The notes below the pieces were generated by a model. The model was not told the origin of the DNA and made no database searches. It saw only the letters and a program-made list of their open reading frames with translations. A program made the position numbers and the translations under genes. This document shows positions 44,060-51,447 of a DNA stretch of 64,000 nt, piece by piece. Source of the DNA: Streptomyces sp. S4.7 (GTDB taxonomy: Bacteria > Actinomycetota > Actinomycetes > Streptomycetales > Streptomycetaceae); the NCBI RefSeq assembly GCF_010384365.1, contig NZ_CP048397.1, forward strand, positions 2,728,001 through 2,792,000, in the 5' to 3' direction. The stretch's first letter is position 1. Each line of letters starts with the position of its first letter.

Positions 44060-44548
44060 TTACGCCGGGGCCGCCAGGACCGCCCAGACCGTCTTGCCGG
44101 GGGCTCCCGGCGTACGGGCCACTCCCCAGTCCAGACAGAGCCGCTGCACGATGAACATCCCGTGCCCGCCCGGCCGCCCGGCGCGGTGCGGGGTGCGGGG
44201 CGCGGGCTGGCCCGTACCCCGGTCGGTGACTTCGAGGCGCAGGACCTTGGTGTCGGAGGAGACCCGCAGCTCCTCGGGGCCCTCGGCGTGCAGGCACGCG
44301 TTGGTGACCAGCTCGGAGACGACGAGCAGCACGTCTTCGGCGGCGGCGCGGCGGTCCGCGGTCGCGGCCGGCAGCCAGCCCCAGTCGTAGAGCGCCTGGC
44401 GGGTGAAGTCGCGGGCCATCGGAACGATACCGCTGGCGCTGCCCAACGCCAGGGTGCGTACCCGGCTTTCGGACCCGGCGGAGGTGGTACCCGCGCCGTC
44501 CGGCTCGGAGCCGAAATCGCCCGGCGGAAACTGCCGGGTGGTGCTCAT
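44060..44548 (-). CDS. RsbW-like ATP-binding (anti-sigma-type) protein
   Basis: A 162-residue GHKL ATPase of the HATPase_c_2 group common in Streptomyces as anti-sigma factors or serine kinases. N-box VVSELVTNACLHAEGP, G1 box VTDRGTGQPAP and G2 box GGHGMFIVQRL are visible. The N-terminus is Gly/Ser-rich. It lies downstream of a STAS protein gene (210 bp) and close to a SigB/SigF-type sigma gene, so a partner-switching module is likely: it would hold the sigma factor and be released by the STAS protein. Confidence 0.88.
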   Translation of the reverse strand: MSTTRQFPPGDFGSEPDGAGTTSAGSESRVRTLALGSASGIVPMARDFTRQALYDWGWLPAATADRRAAAEDVLLVVSELVTNACLHAEGPEELRVSSDTKVLRLEVTDRGTGQPAPRTPHRAGRPGGHGMFIVQRLCLDWGVARTPGAPGKTVWAVLAAPA

Positions 44549-44758
44549 CAGCGCTTCACCTCACCGATTCACCGGTTCGCCAATAGGTCGTTACGTCGTT
44601 ACGTCGCCGCGGTGTGACAGAGAGTGCCTTGTCTGTCCCGACCGGCCGCCCGGGACTCTTCTGCCCGGCGTAATCGTGACAACACCCACAAGACCTACGC
44701 GGGTGACGTGACACTTGCAACATCTGGTTCGCGCGGAGCCTTCGTACCGGCTCCGGGA

Positions 44759-45127
44759 TCAGTCGGCAAGAGCCGCTTCCAGCGACTCGTGCACGGTGAA
44801 GACCGCGTCGGCGCCCGTGATCTCGAAGACCCTGGCGACCACCGGCAGCATCGCGGCCAGATGGACGGCGCCGCCGGCCGCTTCGGCCTTGAGACGGGCC
44901 CCGAGCAGCACGTTCAGCCCGGTCGAGTCGCAGAACTCAAGCTGCGAGCAGTCGACCACCAGGCGCACCCGCCCCTCGTCGATCGCTTCTTCCAGAGGTA
45001 CGCGCAACAGTTCGGCGGTGTGGTGGTCCAACTCACCCGCCGCTGTCACGACCTCGCTTCGGCCCTCGGTCCGAACTTCGACCCGAAGCCGGCCCCGGTT
45101 CGTGCTGCCGACCGTCTGCCGGTCCAT
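44759..45127 (-). CDS. STAS-domain anti-sigma factor antagonist
   Basis: A 122-residue single STAS domain of the SpoIIAA/RsbV type. The phosphorylatable serine is S68 in LEFCDSTGLNVLLGARL, the hallmark position. ATG at 45127 gives the start MDRQTVGSTNRGRLRVEV. It is encoded upstream of the ATPase gene on the same strand and divergent from the sigma factor gene. It is expected to bind the ATPase when unphosphorylated and so free the sigma factor. Confidence 0.9.
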   Translation of the reverse strand: MDRQTVGSTNRGRLRVEVRTEGRSEVVTAAGELDHHTAELLRVPLEEAIDEGRVRLVVDCSQLEFCDSTGLNVLLGARLKAEAAGGAVHLAAMLPVVARVFEITGADAVFTVHESLEAALAD

Positions 45128-45335
45128 GCCCGTCCGTCCCTCTTCCGCAGTGTCGTGCGCCGTCGTCAGATGTCTCGATGCTTTGAAAGGTGTCGCCGGA
45201 AGTGCCGTGATCGCACCCCCGTTCACGCCCGACGCTGTGCCACGCGCCGTTGGCGTTCGCCGAAACATTACGCCTTTCACGCGTTCTCCGGTAGCCAATC
45301 TCCCACGCAATGCGGACATATGTGCGATATGACAC

Positions 45336-45364
45336 TTGCACGTGTCCGCTCCGAACCGATAGGG
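45336..45364 (+). promoter_or_regulatory. Candidate promoter for the sigma factor gene
   Basis: TTGCAC (45336-45341) is followed after 16-17 bp by GATAGG/ATAGGG (45358-45364), about 115 bp ahead of the start codon. The 350-bp divergent region (45128-45477) also contains the palindromes ACATATGT (around 45320) and CGGCA-N6-TGCCG (around 45450); no gene is visible in it. Confidence 0.4.
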
Positions 45365-45477
45365 CTAGTAAAGACACAACCGACCTGACCGACGCGACCG
45401 GCTATGGAGGCGCCGCAAACCGCAGCAGCGCGTATTGGCATCGGCAGCCATATGCCGAGAACGTATGGAGGAGACCC

Positions 45478-46383
45478 ATGTCACCCCGGCTCGACGAACC
45501 GCGTACCCACGACGCGCCGTCGACAATCCCGTCCGACCCTGACGAGACCGGCGCCACACTCGCGTCCGGTTTCCCGGGCCTCGATGACATGCCAGAGATC
45601 CCGCCCTTCGACGAAGTGGGCGCGCTGGATGCCCGGTCCCTGTCGAAGACCCTCTTCGGCCGCCTCGAAGGTCTGGAAGAGGGCACCCATGAGCACGCTT
45701 ATGTACGCAACACCCTGGTCGAGCTGAACCTCGCCCTCGTCAAGTTCGCCGCCTCCCGGTTCCGCTCCCGCAGCGAGCCCATGGAGGACATCATCCAGGT
45801 CGGCACGATCGGCCTGATCAAGGCGATCGACCGCTTCGAGCTGAGCCGGGGCGTCGAGTTCCCCACCTTCGCGATGCCGACGATCGTCGGCGAGATCAAG
45901 CGCTTCTTCCGCGACACGTCGTGGTCGGTGCGGGTGCCGCGTAGGCTCCAGGAGCTCCGCCTCGAACTGGCCAAGGCGGGCGACGAGTTGTCCCAGCTGC
46001 TGGACCGCGCACCGACGGTTGCCGAACTCGCGGAGCGGCTCGGCCTCACCAACGACGAGGTCGTCGAGGGGATGGCGGCGAGCAACGCGTACACGGCGAG
46101 TTCGCTGGACGCCCAGCCCGAGGAGGACGACACCGAGGGCGCGCTGGCCGACCGCATCGGCTACGAGGACCACGGGCTCGAAGGCATCGAGTACGTCGAG
46201 TCGCTGAAGCCCCTGATCGCGGGCCTGCCGGCGCGCGACCGGACGATCCTGTCCCTGCGCTTCGTCGCCAACATGACCCAGTCGGAGATCGGCGAGGAGC
46301 TCGGCATCTCACAGATGCATGTCTCGCGGCTGCTGTCGCGCACGCTCGTCAAGCTGCGGAAGGGCCTGACGATCGAGGAGTGA
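45478..46383 (+). CDS. SigB/SigF/SigG-family RNA polymerase sigma factor
   Basis: A 301-residue group 3 sigma factor. Region 2 covers about residues 75-150 (EPMEDIIQVGTIGLIKAIDR, VEFPTFAMPTIVGEIKRFF with the -10 recognition helix), region 3 about 150-225, and region 4 about 245-300 (TQSEIGEELGISQMHVSRLL). ATG at 45478 has a perfect GGAGG 6 bases upstream. In Streptomyces this group controls stress and late development and is regulated by ATPase/STAS partner switching, encoded here just across the divergent region. It may correspond to SigI of S. coelicolor by position, but that is from memory. Confidence 0.92.
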   Translation: MSPRLDEPRTHDAPSTIPSDPDETGATLASGFPGLDDMPEIPPFDEVGALDARSLSKTLFGRLEGLEEGTHEHAYVRNTLVELNLALVKFAASRFRSRSEPMEDIIQVGTIGLIKAIDRFELSRGVEFPTFAMPTIVGEIKRFFRDTSWSVRVPRRLQELRLELAKAGDELSQLLDRAPTVAELAERLGLTNDEVVEGMAASNAYTASSLDAQPEEDDTEGALADRIGYEDHGLEGIEYVESLKPLIAGLPARDRTILSLRFVANMTQSEIGEELGISQMHVSRLLSRTLVKLRKGLTIEE

Positions 46384-46413
46384 CAGGCCCGCCTTCGGCG
46401 GGAAATCCTCCAC

Positions 46414-46451
46414 GTGGCCCGGCGGTCGTCTTCGGACGACCACCGGGCCAC
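46414..46451 (+). terminator. Terminator with UUCG tetraloop
   Basis: The arms 46414-46430 and 46435-46451 form a 17-bp stem with one mismatch closed by a TTCG loop, 30 bp after the sigma gene. A smaller CCCGCC-TTCG-GGCGGG hairpin lies just before it at 46388-46403. Confidence 0.85.
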
Positions 46452-46498
46452 ACGCGTTGTACGCACCTGGCGTCGGGTGGCGCGGGCCGGCGCCACCC

Positions 46499-46716
46499 GG
46501 TGCCATTCGACGTCACCGCGGCACCATCTGGCGCCATCCGGTGCCATCCGGTGCCACTTCACGCCCCCAGGAGCACGTTGGCGCACATGGTGCCACAGTG
46601 AAACAGAGAGATGCCAGTACGTTTCCCCAGGTCAGAGCCGCCTCACGGACTGACGCTCCAGTGACGCCAACGTGGCGCTTGCAGATGGGGCCATAGTGGT
46701 GCCATGATGGCGTCAT
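46499..46716. repeat. Array of GGTGCCA-type iterons upstream of the HicB-like gene
   Basis: Four direct 10-bp units of the form GG[CT][AG]CCA[TC] start at 46520, 46530, 46540 and 46550, exactly one helical turn apart, with another at 46499. Further boxes occur at 46589 (TGGTGCCAC), 46697 (TGGTGCCAT) and 46708 (TGGCGTCAT, overlapping the start codon), and an inverted pair CGCCA-ACG-TGGCG at 46665-46677. TGGCGCCA at 46529 is a perfect palindrome. This fits an operator for a ribbon-helix-helix protein such as the one encoded next. The rest of the 331-bp gap before that gene holds the sigma-factor terminator. Confidence 0.75.
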
Positions 46717-47233
46717 GGACCTCACCCCGTACGTCGACAACCTCCGCCGTGAACTCGCGGTGGCCGCCGAGGCCGCCAGTGACGAAGCCCGCGAGCTGGC
46801 CGAGAGGCTCACCGCTCCACTGGAGTCGGCGACCCGGCTGACCATGCTCAGCGTGCTCTCCGCCGCGATGGACGAGATCACCCGCGAACTCGCCCCCGGC
46901 TCGGTCGACGTACGGCTGCGCGGACTCGACCCCGACTTCGTGGTGACCCTGCCGCCCGCGGACACCGGCGCCCACGCGGAGCCGGCCGCGCCCGTCGAAC
47001 CGCTCAGGACCCCGGCCCCGGCCGAGGGCGACGAGGGCGGCACCGCCCGCGTCAACCTGCGCCTGCCGGCCCACCTCAAGTCCCGCGCCGAGGAGGCCGC
47101 GGCCCGCGAGGGGTTGTCGGTCAACGCCTGGCTGGTGCGCGCCGTGTCGGCCGCGGTCGACGGCGGCACCCGGCCGCGTACGACGGAGAAGACCCAGACC
47201 GTCGGACAGAGCTTCACCGGCTGGGTGCGCTAG
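46715..47233 (+). CDS. HicB-like ribbon-helix-helix DNA-binding protein
   Basis: A 172-residue protein. Residues 1-60 are a helical N-terminal domain (MDLTPYVDNLRREL), 60-110 an acidic, Pro/Ala-rich linker, and 110-150 an Arc/HicB-type ribbon-helix-helix: strand ARVNLRLPAH followed by two helices, LKSRAEEAAAREG and SVNAWLVRAVSAAV. No HicA toxin gene is adjacent, so it is probably a regulator rather than half of a toxin pair. It is preceded by an array of GGTGCCA boxes and followed by DUF4097 and an ABC exporter, which may be its regulon. Confidence 0.85.
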   Translation: MDLTPYVDNLRRELAVAAEAASDEARELAERLTAPLESATRLTMLSVLSAAMDEITRELAPGSVDVRLRGLDPDFVVTLPPADTGAHAEPAAPVEPLRTPAPAEGDEGGTARVNLRLPAHLKSRAEEAAAREGLSVNAWLVRAVSAAVDGGTRPRTTEKTQTVGQSFTGWVR

Positions 47234-47250
47234 CCGCGCGTCCGCCCCAT

Positions 47251-47290
47251 CACGTCACCCACACCACGTCACCCACACCACGTCCCTCAC
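47251..47290. repeat. Three 14-bp tandem repeats
   Basis: CACGTCACCCACAC occurs at 47251-47264 and 47265-47278, and a third partial copy, CACGTCCCTCAC, follows at 47279-47290, just before the DUF4097 gene. The purpose is unknown; it may be replication slippage or a binding array. Confidence 0.75.
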
Positions 47291-47330
47291 CTGCGGGGAC
47301 GATCCGAAGACCCAAGAGGACGGGACAGCC

Positions 47331-48179
47331 ATGCCTTCTTACGACACTCCCGAACCGATCTCGGTTACCGCCTACGTCTACTCCGGTTCCATCTGGTTCA
47401 CCACGGGCGACCGCCCCGACACCGTGGTCGAGGTGCGGCCCCGCGACCCGAAGAAGGACCAGGACGTACGGACGGCCGACCAGACCGAGGTCACCTGCTC
47501 GGGCGGCTCACTGACCGTCAGGACGCCGAAGGCCAATCTGCTGGGGCGCGGCGGCACCGTCGACGTGACGGTCGAACTGCCCACCGGCTCAAGCATCGAC
47601 ATGACCGGCGCCGGGGCCAACGTGTTCGGTGAGGGCCGGCTCGGCGAGGTCCGCGTGAAGACCTCGGCCGGCGACGTACGCCTCGACACCACCGGCCCGC
47701 TCCAGCTCAAGGCGTCCCACGGCTCGATCACCGTGGACCGGGTCGAGGGCATGGCCGAGATCACCAGCAGCACCGGCAATGTGCGCGTCGGCCTCGTCGA
47801 CGGCCCCGCCGTCCTGAAGAACTCGCACGGCGCCACGACCGTCGGCGCCGTGACCGGCGAGCTGCGGATGAGCGGCGCCAACGGTGCCATCGACATCGAG
47901 CGCGCCGAGGGTTCGGTCACCGGCACCACCACCAACGGCGGCCTTCGCGTCGCCGAGGTCGCCTCCGGCACCGTCCAGTTGGAGACCGCCAACGGCTCCA
48001 TCGAGGTCGGCGTCCGCGAGGGCACCGCCGCCTGGCTCGACGTCAGCTCCAACCGCGGGCAGGTGCGCAACACGCTCGCCGCCTCCCAGGCCCCGGAGCA
48101 GAGCGAGGACACCGTCAAGGTCCGCGCCCGGACCAACTGGGGCAACATCGACATCCGCCGCGCCCGCGCCCGCGCCTGA
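47331..48179 (+). CDS. DUF4097 family beta-strand repeat protein
   Basis: A 282-residue protein built of repeated short beta-strands (pattern xGxVxVxTxxG), typical of the DUF4097 beta-helix adhesin-like fold, for example GEVRVKTSAGDVRLDTTGPL and LRMSGANGAIDIERAEGS. There is no signal peptide, so it is probably cytoplasmic. The function is unknown. It lies 97 bp after the HicB-like gene and 80 bp before the ABC ATPase, in the same direction; this trio seems a conserved unit in Streptomyces as far as I recall. Confidence 0.88.
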   Translation: MPSYDTPEPISVTAYVYSGSIWFTTGDRPDTVVEVRPRDPKKDQDVRTADQTEVTCSGGSLTVRTPKANLLGRGGTVDVTVELPTGSSIDMTGAGANVFGEGRLGEVRVKTSAGDVRLDTTGPLQLKASHGSITVDRVEGMAEITSSTGNVRVGLVDGPAVLKNSHGATTVGAVTGELRMSGANGAIDIERAEGSVTGTTTNGGLRVAEVASGTVQLETANGSIEVGVREGTAAWLDVSSNRGQVRNTLAASQAPEQSEDTVKVRARTNWGNIDIRRARARA

Positions 48180-48259
48180 GGGTCCCTCGCGCCCGAGAGC
48201 CCGCGTCTCCTCTCACTCCATTCCCGTCACTTCATTCCAGCCTTCGAACGGGAGGGCCC

Positions 48260-49303
48260 ATGCCTTCATCTGTCATGCCCACATCCAGTCGCAGCAACGG
48301 TCAGGAGTCGCCCCCCGCCGTCTCCGCCATCGGGCTGCGCAAGTCCTACGGGGACAAGCTCGTCCTCGACGGCATCGACCTGCGCATCCCGGCGGGCTCG
48401 GTGTTCGCGTTGCTGGGACCGAACGGTGCCGGGAAGACCACCGCCGTGAAGATCCTGTCGACGCTGATCATTGCCGACGGCGGACAGGCGCGGGTCGGCG
48501 GTCACGACCTCGCCGCCGATCCGCAGTCGGTGCGCGCCGCGATCGGTGTCACCGGGCAGTTCTCCGCGGTCGACGGTCTGATCACCGGCGAGGAGAACAT
48601 GCTGCTGATGGCGGACCTGCACCACCTCTCCCGCGTGGAGGGGCGGCGGGTGACCGCCGGGCTCCTGGAGCGGTTCGACCTGGTCGAGGCCGCGAAGAAG
48701 CCCGCGTCGGCCTACTCCGGCGGTATGAAGCGGCGCCTGGACATCGCGATGACGCTGGTCGGCAGCCCGCGGATCATCTTCCTCGACGAGCCGACCACCG
48801 GCCTCGATCCCCGCAGCCGCCACAACATGTGGGGCATCATCCGCGGCCTCGTCGCCGGCGGGGTCACCGTCCTCCTCACCACCCAGTACCTGGAGGAGGC
48901 CGACGAACTCGCCGACCGCATCGCGGTGCTGAACGACGGGAAGATCGCCGCCGAAGGCACCGCCGACGAGCTGAAGCGCCTCGTCCCGGGCGGCCACGTA
49001 CGCCTGCGCTTCACCGACCCGTCCGCGTATCGGACCGCCGCCTCCGCTCTGACCGAGGTCACGAGGGACGACGAGGCGCTGGCGCTCCAGATCCCCAGCG
49101 ACGGCAGTCAGCGCGAACTGCGCTCCATCCTCGACTGGCTCGACTCGGCAGGCATCGAGGCCGACGAACTCACCGTCCACACCCCCGACCTCGACGACGT
49201 GTTCTTCGCCCTGACCAGCACCACCGGCCCCACCACCGCCACCAACTCCACCGCCACCAACTCCGGCGCCGTCCCCGGCCAGTCCAAGGAGAACGCCCGA
49301 TGA
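48260..49303 (+). CDS. DrrA-type ABC transporter ATP-binding protein
   Basis: A 347-residue ATPase of the daunorubicin-resistance (DrrA) group. Walker A is GPNGAGKTT (53-61), the Q-loop lies in IGVTGQFSAVDGLITGEENM, the signature is YSGGMKRRLD, Walker B is RIIFLDEPTTGLDPRSR and the H-loop region is TTQYLEEAD. The C-terminal domain (about 250-315) is typical of drug exporters. It ends in a Thr/Asn/Ala repeat tail (TATNSTATNSG). The stop overlaps the permease start (ATGA). Confidence 0.95.
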   Translation: MPSSVMPTSSRSNGQESPPAVSAIGLRKSYGDKLVLDGIDLRIPAGSVFALLGPNGAGKTTAVKILSTLIIADGGQARVGGHDLAADPQSVRAAIGVTGQFSAVDGLITGEENMLLMADLHHLSRVEGRRVTAGLLERFDLVEAAKKPASAYSGGMKRRLDIAMTLVGSPRIIFLDEPTTGLDPRSRHNMWGIIRGLVAGGVTVLLTTQYLEEADELADRIAVLNDGKIAAEGTADELKRLVPGGHVRLRFTDPSAYRTAASALTEVTRDDEALALQIPSDGSQRELRSILDWLDSAGIEADELTVHTPDLDDVFFALTSTTGPTTATNSTATNSGAVPGQSKENAR

Positions 49304-50091
49304 GCACCTTCGCCCTCGCCGTACGCGACTCCCGCACGATGCTGCGCCGCAACCTCCTGCACGCGCGCCGCTACCCGTCCATGACGCTGAACCTGCTGCT
49401 CACGCCGATCATGATGCTGCTGCTCTTCGTCTACATCTTCGGCGACGTGATGAGCGCGGGCATCGGCGGCGGCGGCGCGAACCGCGCCGACTACATCGCC
49501 TACCTCGTCCCGGGCATCATGATGATGACCATCGGCGGGACCACGATCGGCACCGCGGTCTCCGTCTCGATGGACATGACCGAGGGCATCATCGCCCGTT
49601 TCCGCACGATGGCCATCCACCGCGGCTCGGTGCTCGTCGGGCACGTCGTCGGCAGCGTCCTCCAGTGTGTGATGAGCGTGGTCCTCGTCGGCGCCGTCGC
49701 CGTGGCGATCGGCTTCCGCTCCGCGGATGCCACGGTCCTGGAGTGGCTCGCGGCCTTCGGCCTGCTCGCGCTCTTCGCCATGGCACTCACCTGGATCGCC
49801 GTCGGCATGGGCCTGGCCAGCCCGAACGCCGAGGCCGCCGGCAACAACGCGACTCCGCTGATCCTGCTGCCGTTCCTCTCCAGCGCCTTCATCCCGGTCG
49901 GGACCATGCCGGGCTGGTTCCAGCCCGTCGCCGAGTACCAGCCCTTCACACCCGCCATCGAGACCCTGCGCGGACTGCTCCTCGGCACCGAGATCGGCAA
50001 CAGCGGCTGGCTCGCCCTCGCCTGGTGCCTGGGCCTCGCGGTGCTCGGATACTTCTGGTCGACCTCGAAGTTCAACAGCGACCCGAAGTAA
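49300..50091 (+). CDS. DrrB-type ABC transporter permease
   Basis: A 263-residue ABC-2 permease with six membrane segments; it contains PSMTLNLLLTPIMMLLLFVY, YLVPGIMMMTIGGTT and the family segment FLSSAFIPVGTMPGWFQPVA before EYQPFTPAIETLRGLLLG. It forms an exporter with the preceding ATPase, to which it is translationally coupled. The substrate is unknown; the HicB-like and DUF4097 neighbours do not reveal it. Confidence 0.95.
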   Translation: MSTFALAVRDSRTMLRRNLLHARRYPSMTLNLLLTPIMMLLLFVYIFGDVMSAGIGGGGANRADYIAYLVPGIMMMTIGGTTIGTAVSVSMDMTEGIIARFRTMAIHRGSVLVGHVVGSVLQCVMSVVLVGAVAVAIGFRSADATVLEWLAAFGLLALFAMALTWIAVGMGLASPNAEAAGNNATPLILLPFLSSAFIPVGTMPGWFQPVAEYQPFTPAIETLRGLLLGTEIGNSGWLALAWCLGLAVLGYFWSTSKFNSDPK

Positions 50092-50244
50092 CGGACATGA
50101 CGGCACCGGCCGCCTCCCGCGACCCGTCCGCCCCGGGGCGACCGCCGCCTGGGCGGGCGGGCCTTCCACCGTGGACGACGCGGCGACCGTATTGACGGGA
50201 GCATCCCCAAAGGCCACATTGATCCGGGGGCAGGGGGAAACGGT

Positions 50245-51447
50245 ATGGCTCTTGGGGAGGGCTGCCCGACGCCGTACGCCGCGCTGGAATCGCTCATGCG
50301 GCGCCGTCTTGGCAGAGAGTGTCTGTACGTGCCGTCGTGCCGGCTGGGGCTCTACGTGGCGCTGCGCCACTGGTGCCCGCCCGGCGGCCGGGTGCTGATG
50401 TCGCCGGTCAACGACGACGTGATCATGTTCGTGGTGCTCGCCGCCGGACTGCGCCCCGCCCAGGCGCCGTTGAACGCACGGGACGGTTCGATCGACCCGG
50501 CTGCCGTCCCGGAGTCCGACTGGCGTGGGCTCTGCGCCGTACTGACCACGAATCTGTACGGGAACCCCGACCCCTCGCCCGAACTGCGTTCCCGCTGCGA
50601 CGCGTTGGGGATCCCGTTGATCGAGGACGCGGCCCACGCCATCGGCTCCGAGGTGGCGGGCCGCGCCGTCGGGACCTTCGGGGACGCGGCCGTGTTCAGC
50701 CTCTCCAAGCATGTCGGCGCCAAGACCGGCGGCTTCCTCGCCATGGCCGATCCCGCGCTCCGTACGGAGCTGGCGGCGGCCCGCGACGCGCTCCTCGAAC
50801 CGGCCGCGCTCACCGCCGAACTCGCCTACGCCCTGCGGCCGTACGCCGAGGCGGGGGTGCGCGGGCTGCGGCTGGTCCGGGCCGCGCGCGGGCTGCTGCG
50901 GGCGGTCGGCGCCGAGGAGCGCCGTGGCATCCGCATGGAGCTGCGCCCCGGTGAGCTGAAGGAGGCGCTGGCCGAAGGGCCGGGGCTCGGCGGCTTCGAG
51001 TCGTGGGTACGGGTGGACATGCGCCGGTACCGCATCACGCCGGGCCGGCTGCGCCTCGCCCGCACCGAACGGCTGCTGTCCGGGCTCGATCCGCTGCTCG
51101 CCGCCCACCGGGCGGGCACGGAGCGGCTGTTGGCGACCCGGTGGGCGACGCCCGCGCCGCCGGGGCCCGTCCGGCCGCTGTTCCGGGTGCCGTTGCTGGT
51201 CGCCGACCGGGACGCGGCGGTCGCCGCCCTCGCCCGGCGCCGGATCACCACCGGCTATCTCTACGACCCGCCGCTCGACGTGTACGCGGGTGACGTCTTC
51301 ACCGACACGTCACCGCGTCCCGCTCCCGCCGCCTGGTTCGCCCGCCACGCGCTGCCCGCCGACCCGTTACGGGCCCGCCAAGTCATCTCGGCGCTCACCG
51401 AGTTGGGGGCCGAGCCCGCGCTACCCCCCGAGCACGACGGTGGCTGA
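50245..51447 (+). CDS. DegT/DnrJ/EryC1-type PLP-dependent aminotransferase-like protein
   Basis: A 400-residue protein of the sugar-aminotransferase fold. The PLP-ring aspartate lies in IEDAAHAIGSEV (D128) and the Schiff-base lysine is probably K155 in AVFSLSKHVGAKTGG. The usual GDGG/GEGG loop is replaced by KTGG, so specificity is unclear. The C-terminal part is degenerate compared with ArnB or PglE. It might aminate a nucleotide sugar for a surface polymer. The ATG has AGGGGG upstream; the stop overlaps the flippase start by 8 bp. Confidence 0.75.
   Translation: MALGEGCPTPYAALESLMRRRLGRECLYVPSCRLGLYVALRHWCPPGGRVLMSPVNDDVIMFVVLAAGLRPAQAPLNARDGSIDPAAVPESDWRGLCAVLTTNLYGNPDPSPELRSRCDALGIPLIEDAAHAIGSEVAGRAVGTFGDAAVFSLSKHVGAKTGGFLAMADPALRTELAAARDALLEPAALTAELAYALRPYAEAGVRGLRLVRAARGLLRAVGAEERRGIRMELRPGELKEALAEGPGLGGFESWVRVDMRRYRITPGRLRLARTERLLSGLDPLLAAHRAGTERLLATRWATPAPPGPVRPLFRVPLLVADRDAAVAALARRRITTGYLYDPPLDVYAGDVFTDTSPRPAPAAWFARHALPADPLRARQVISALTELGAEPALPPEHDGG

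Noticed and set aside
46715..48179. HicA/HicB toxin-antitoxin pair
   Set aside because: No small HicA-type double-stranded-RNA-binding toxin is encoded on either side; the next gene is a DUF4097 protein.
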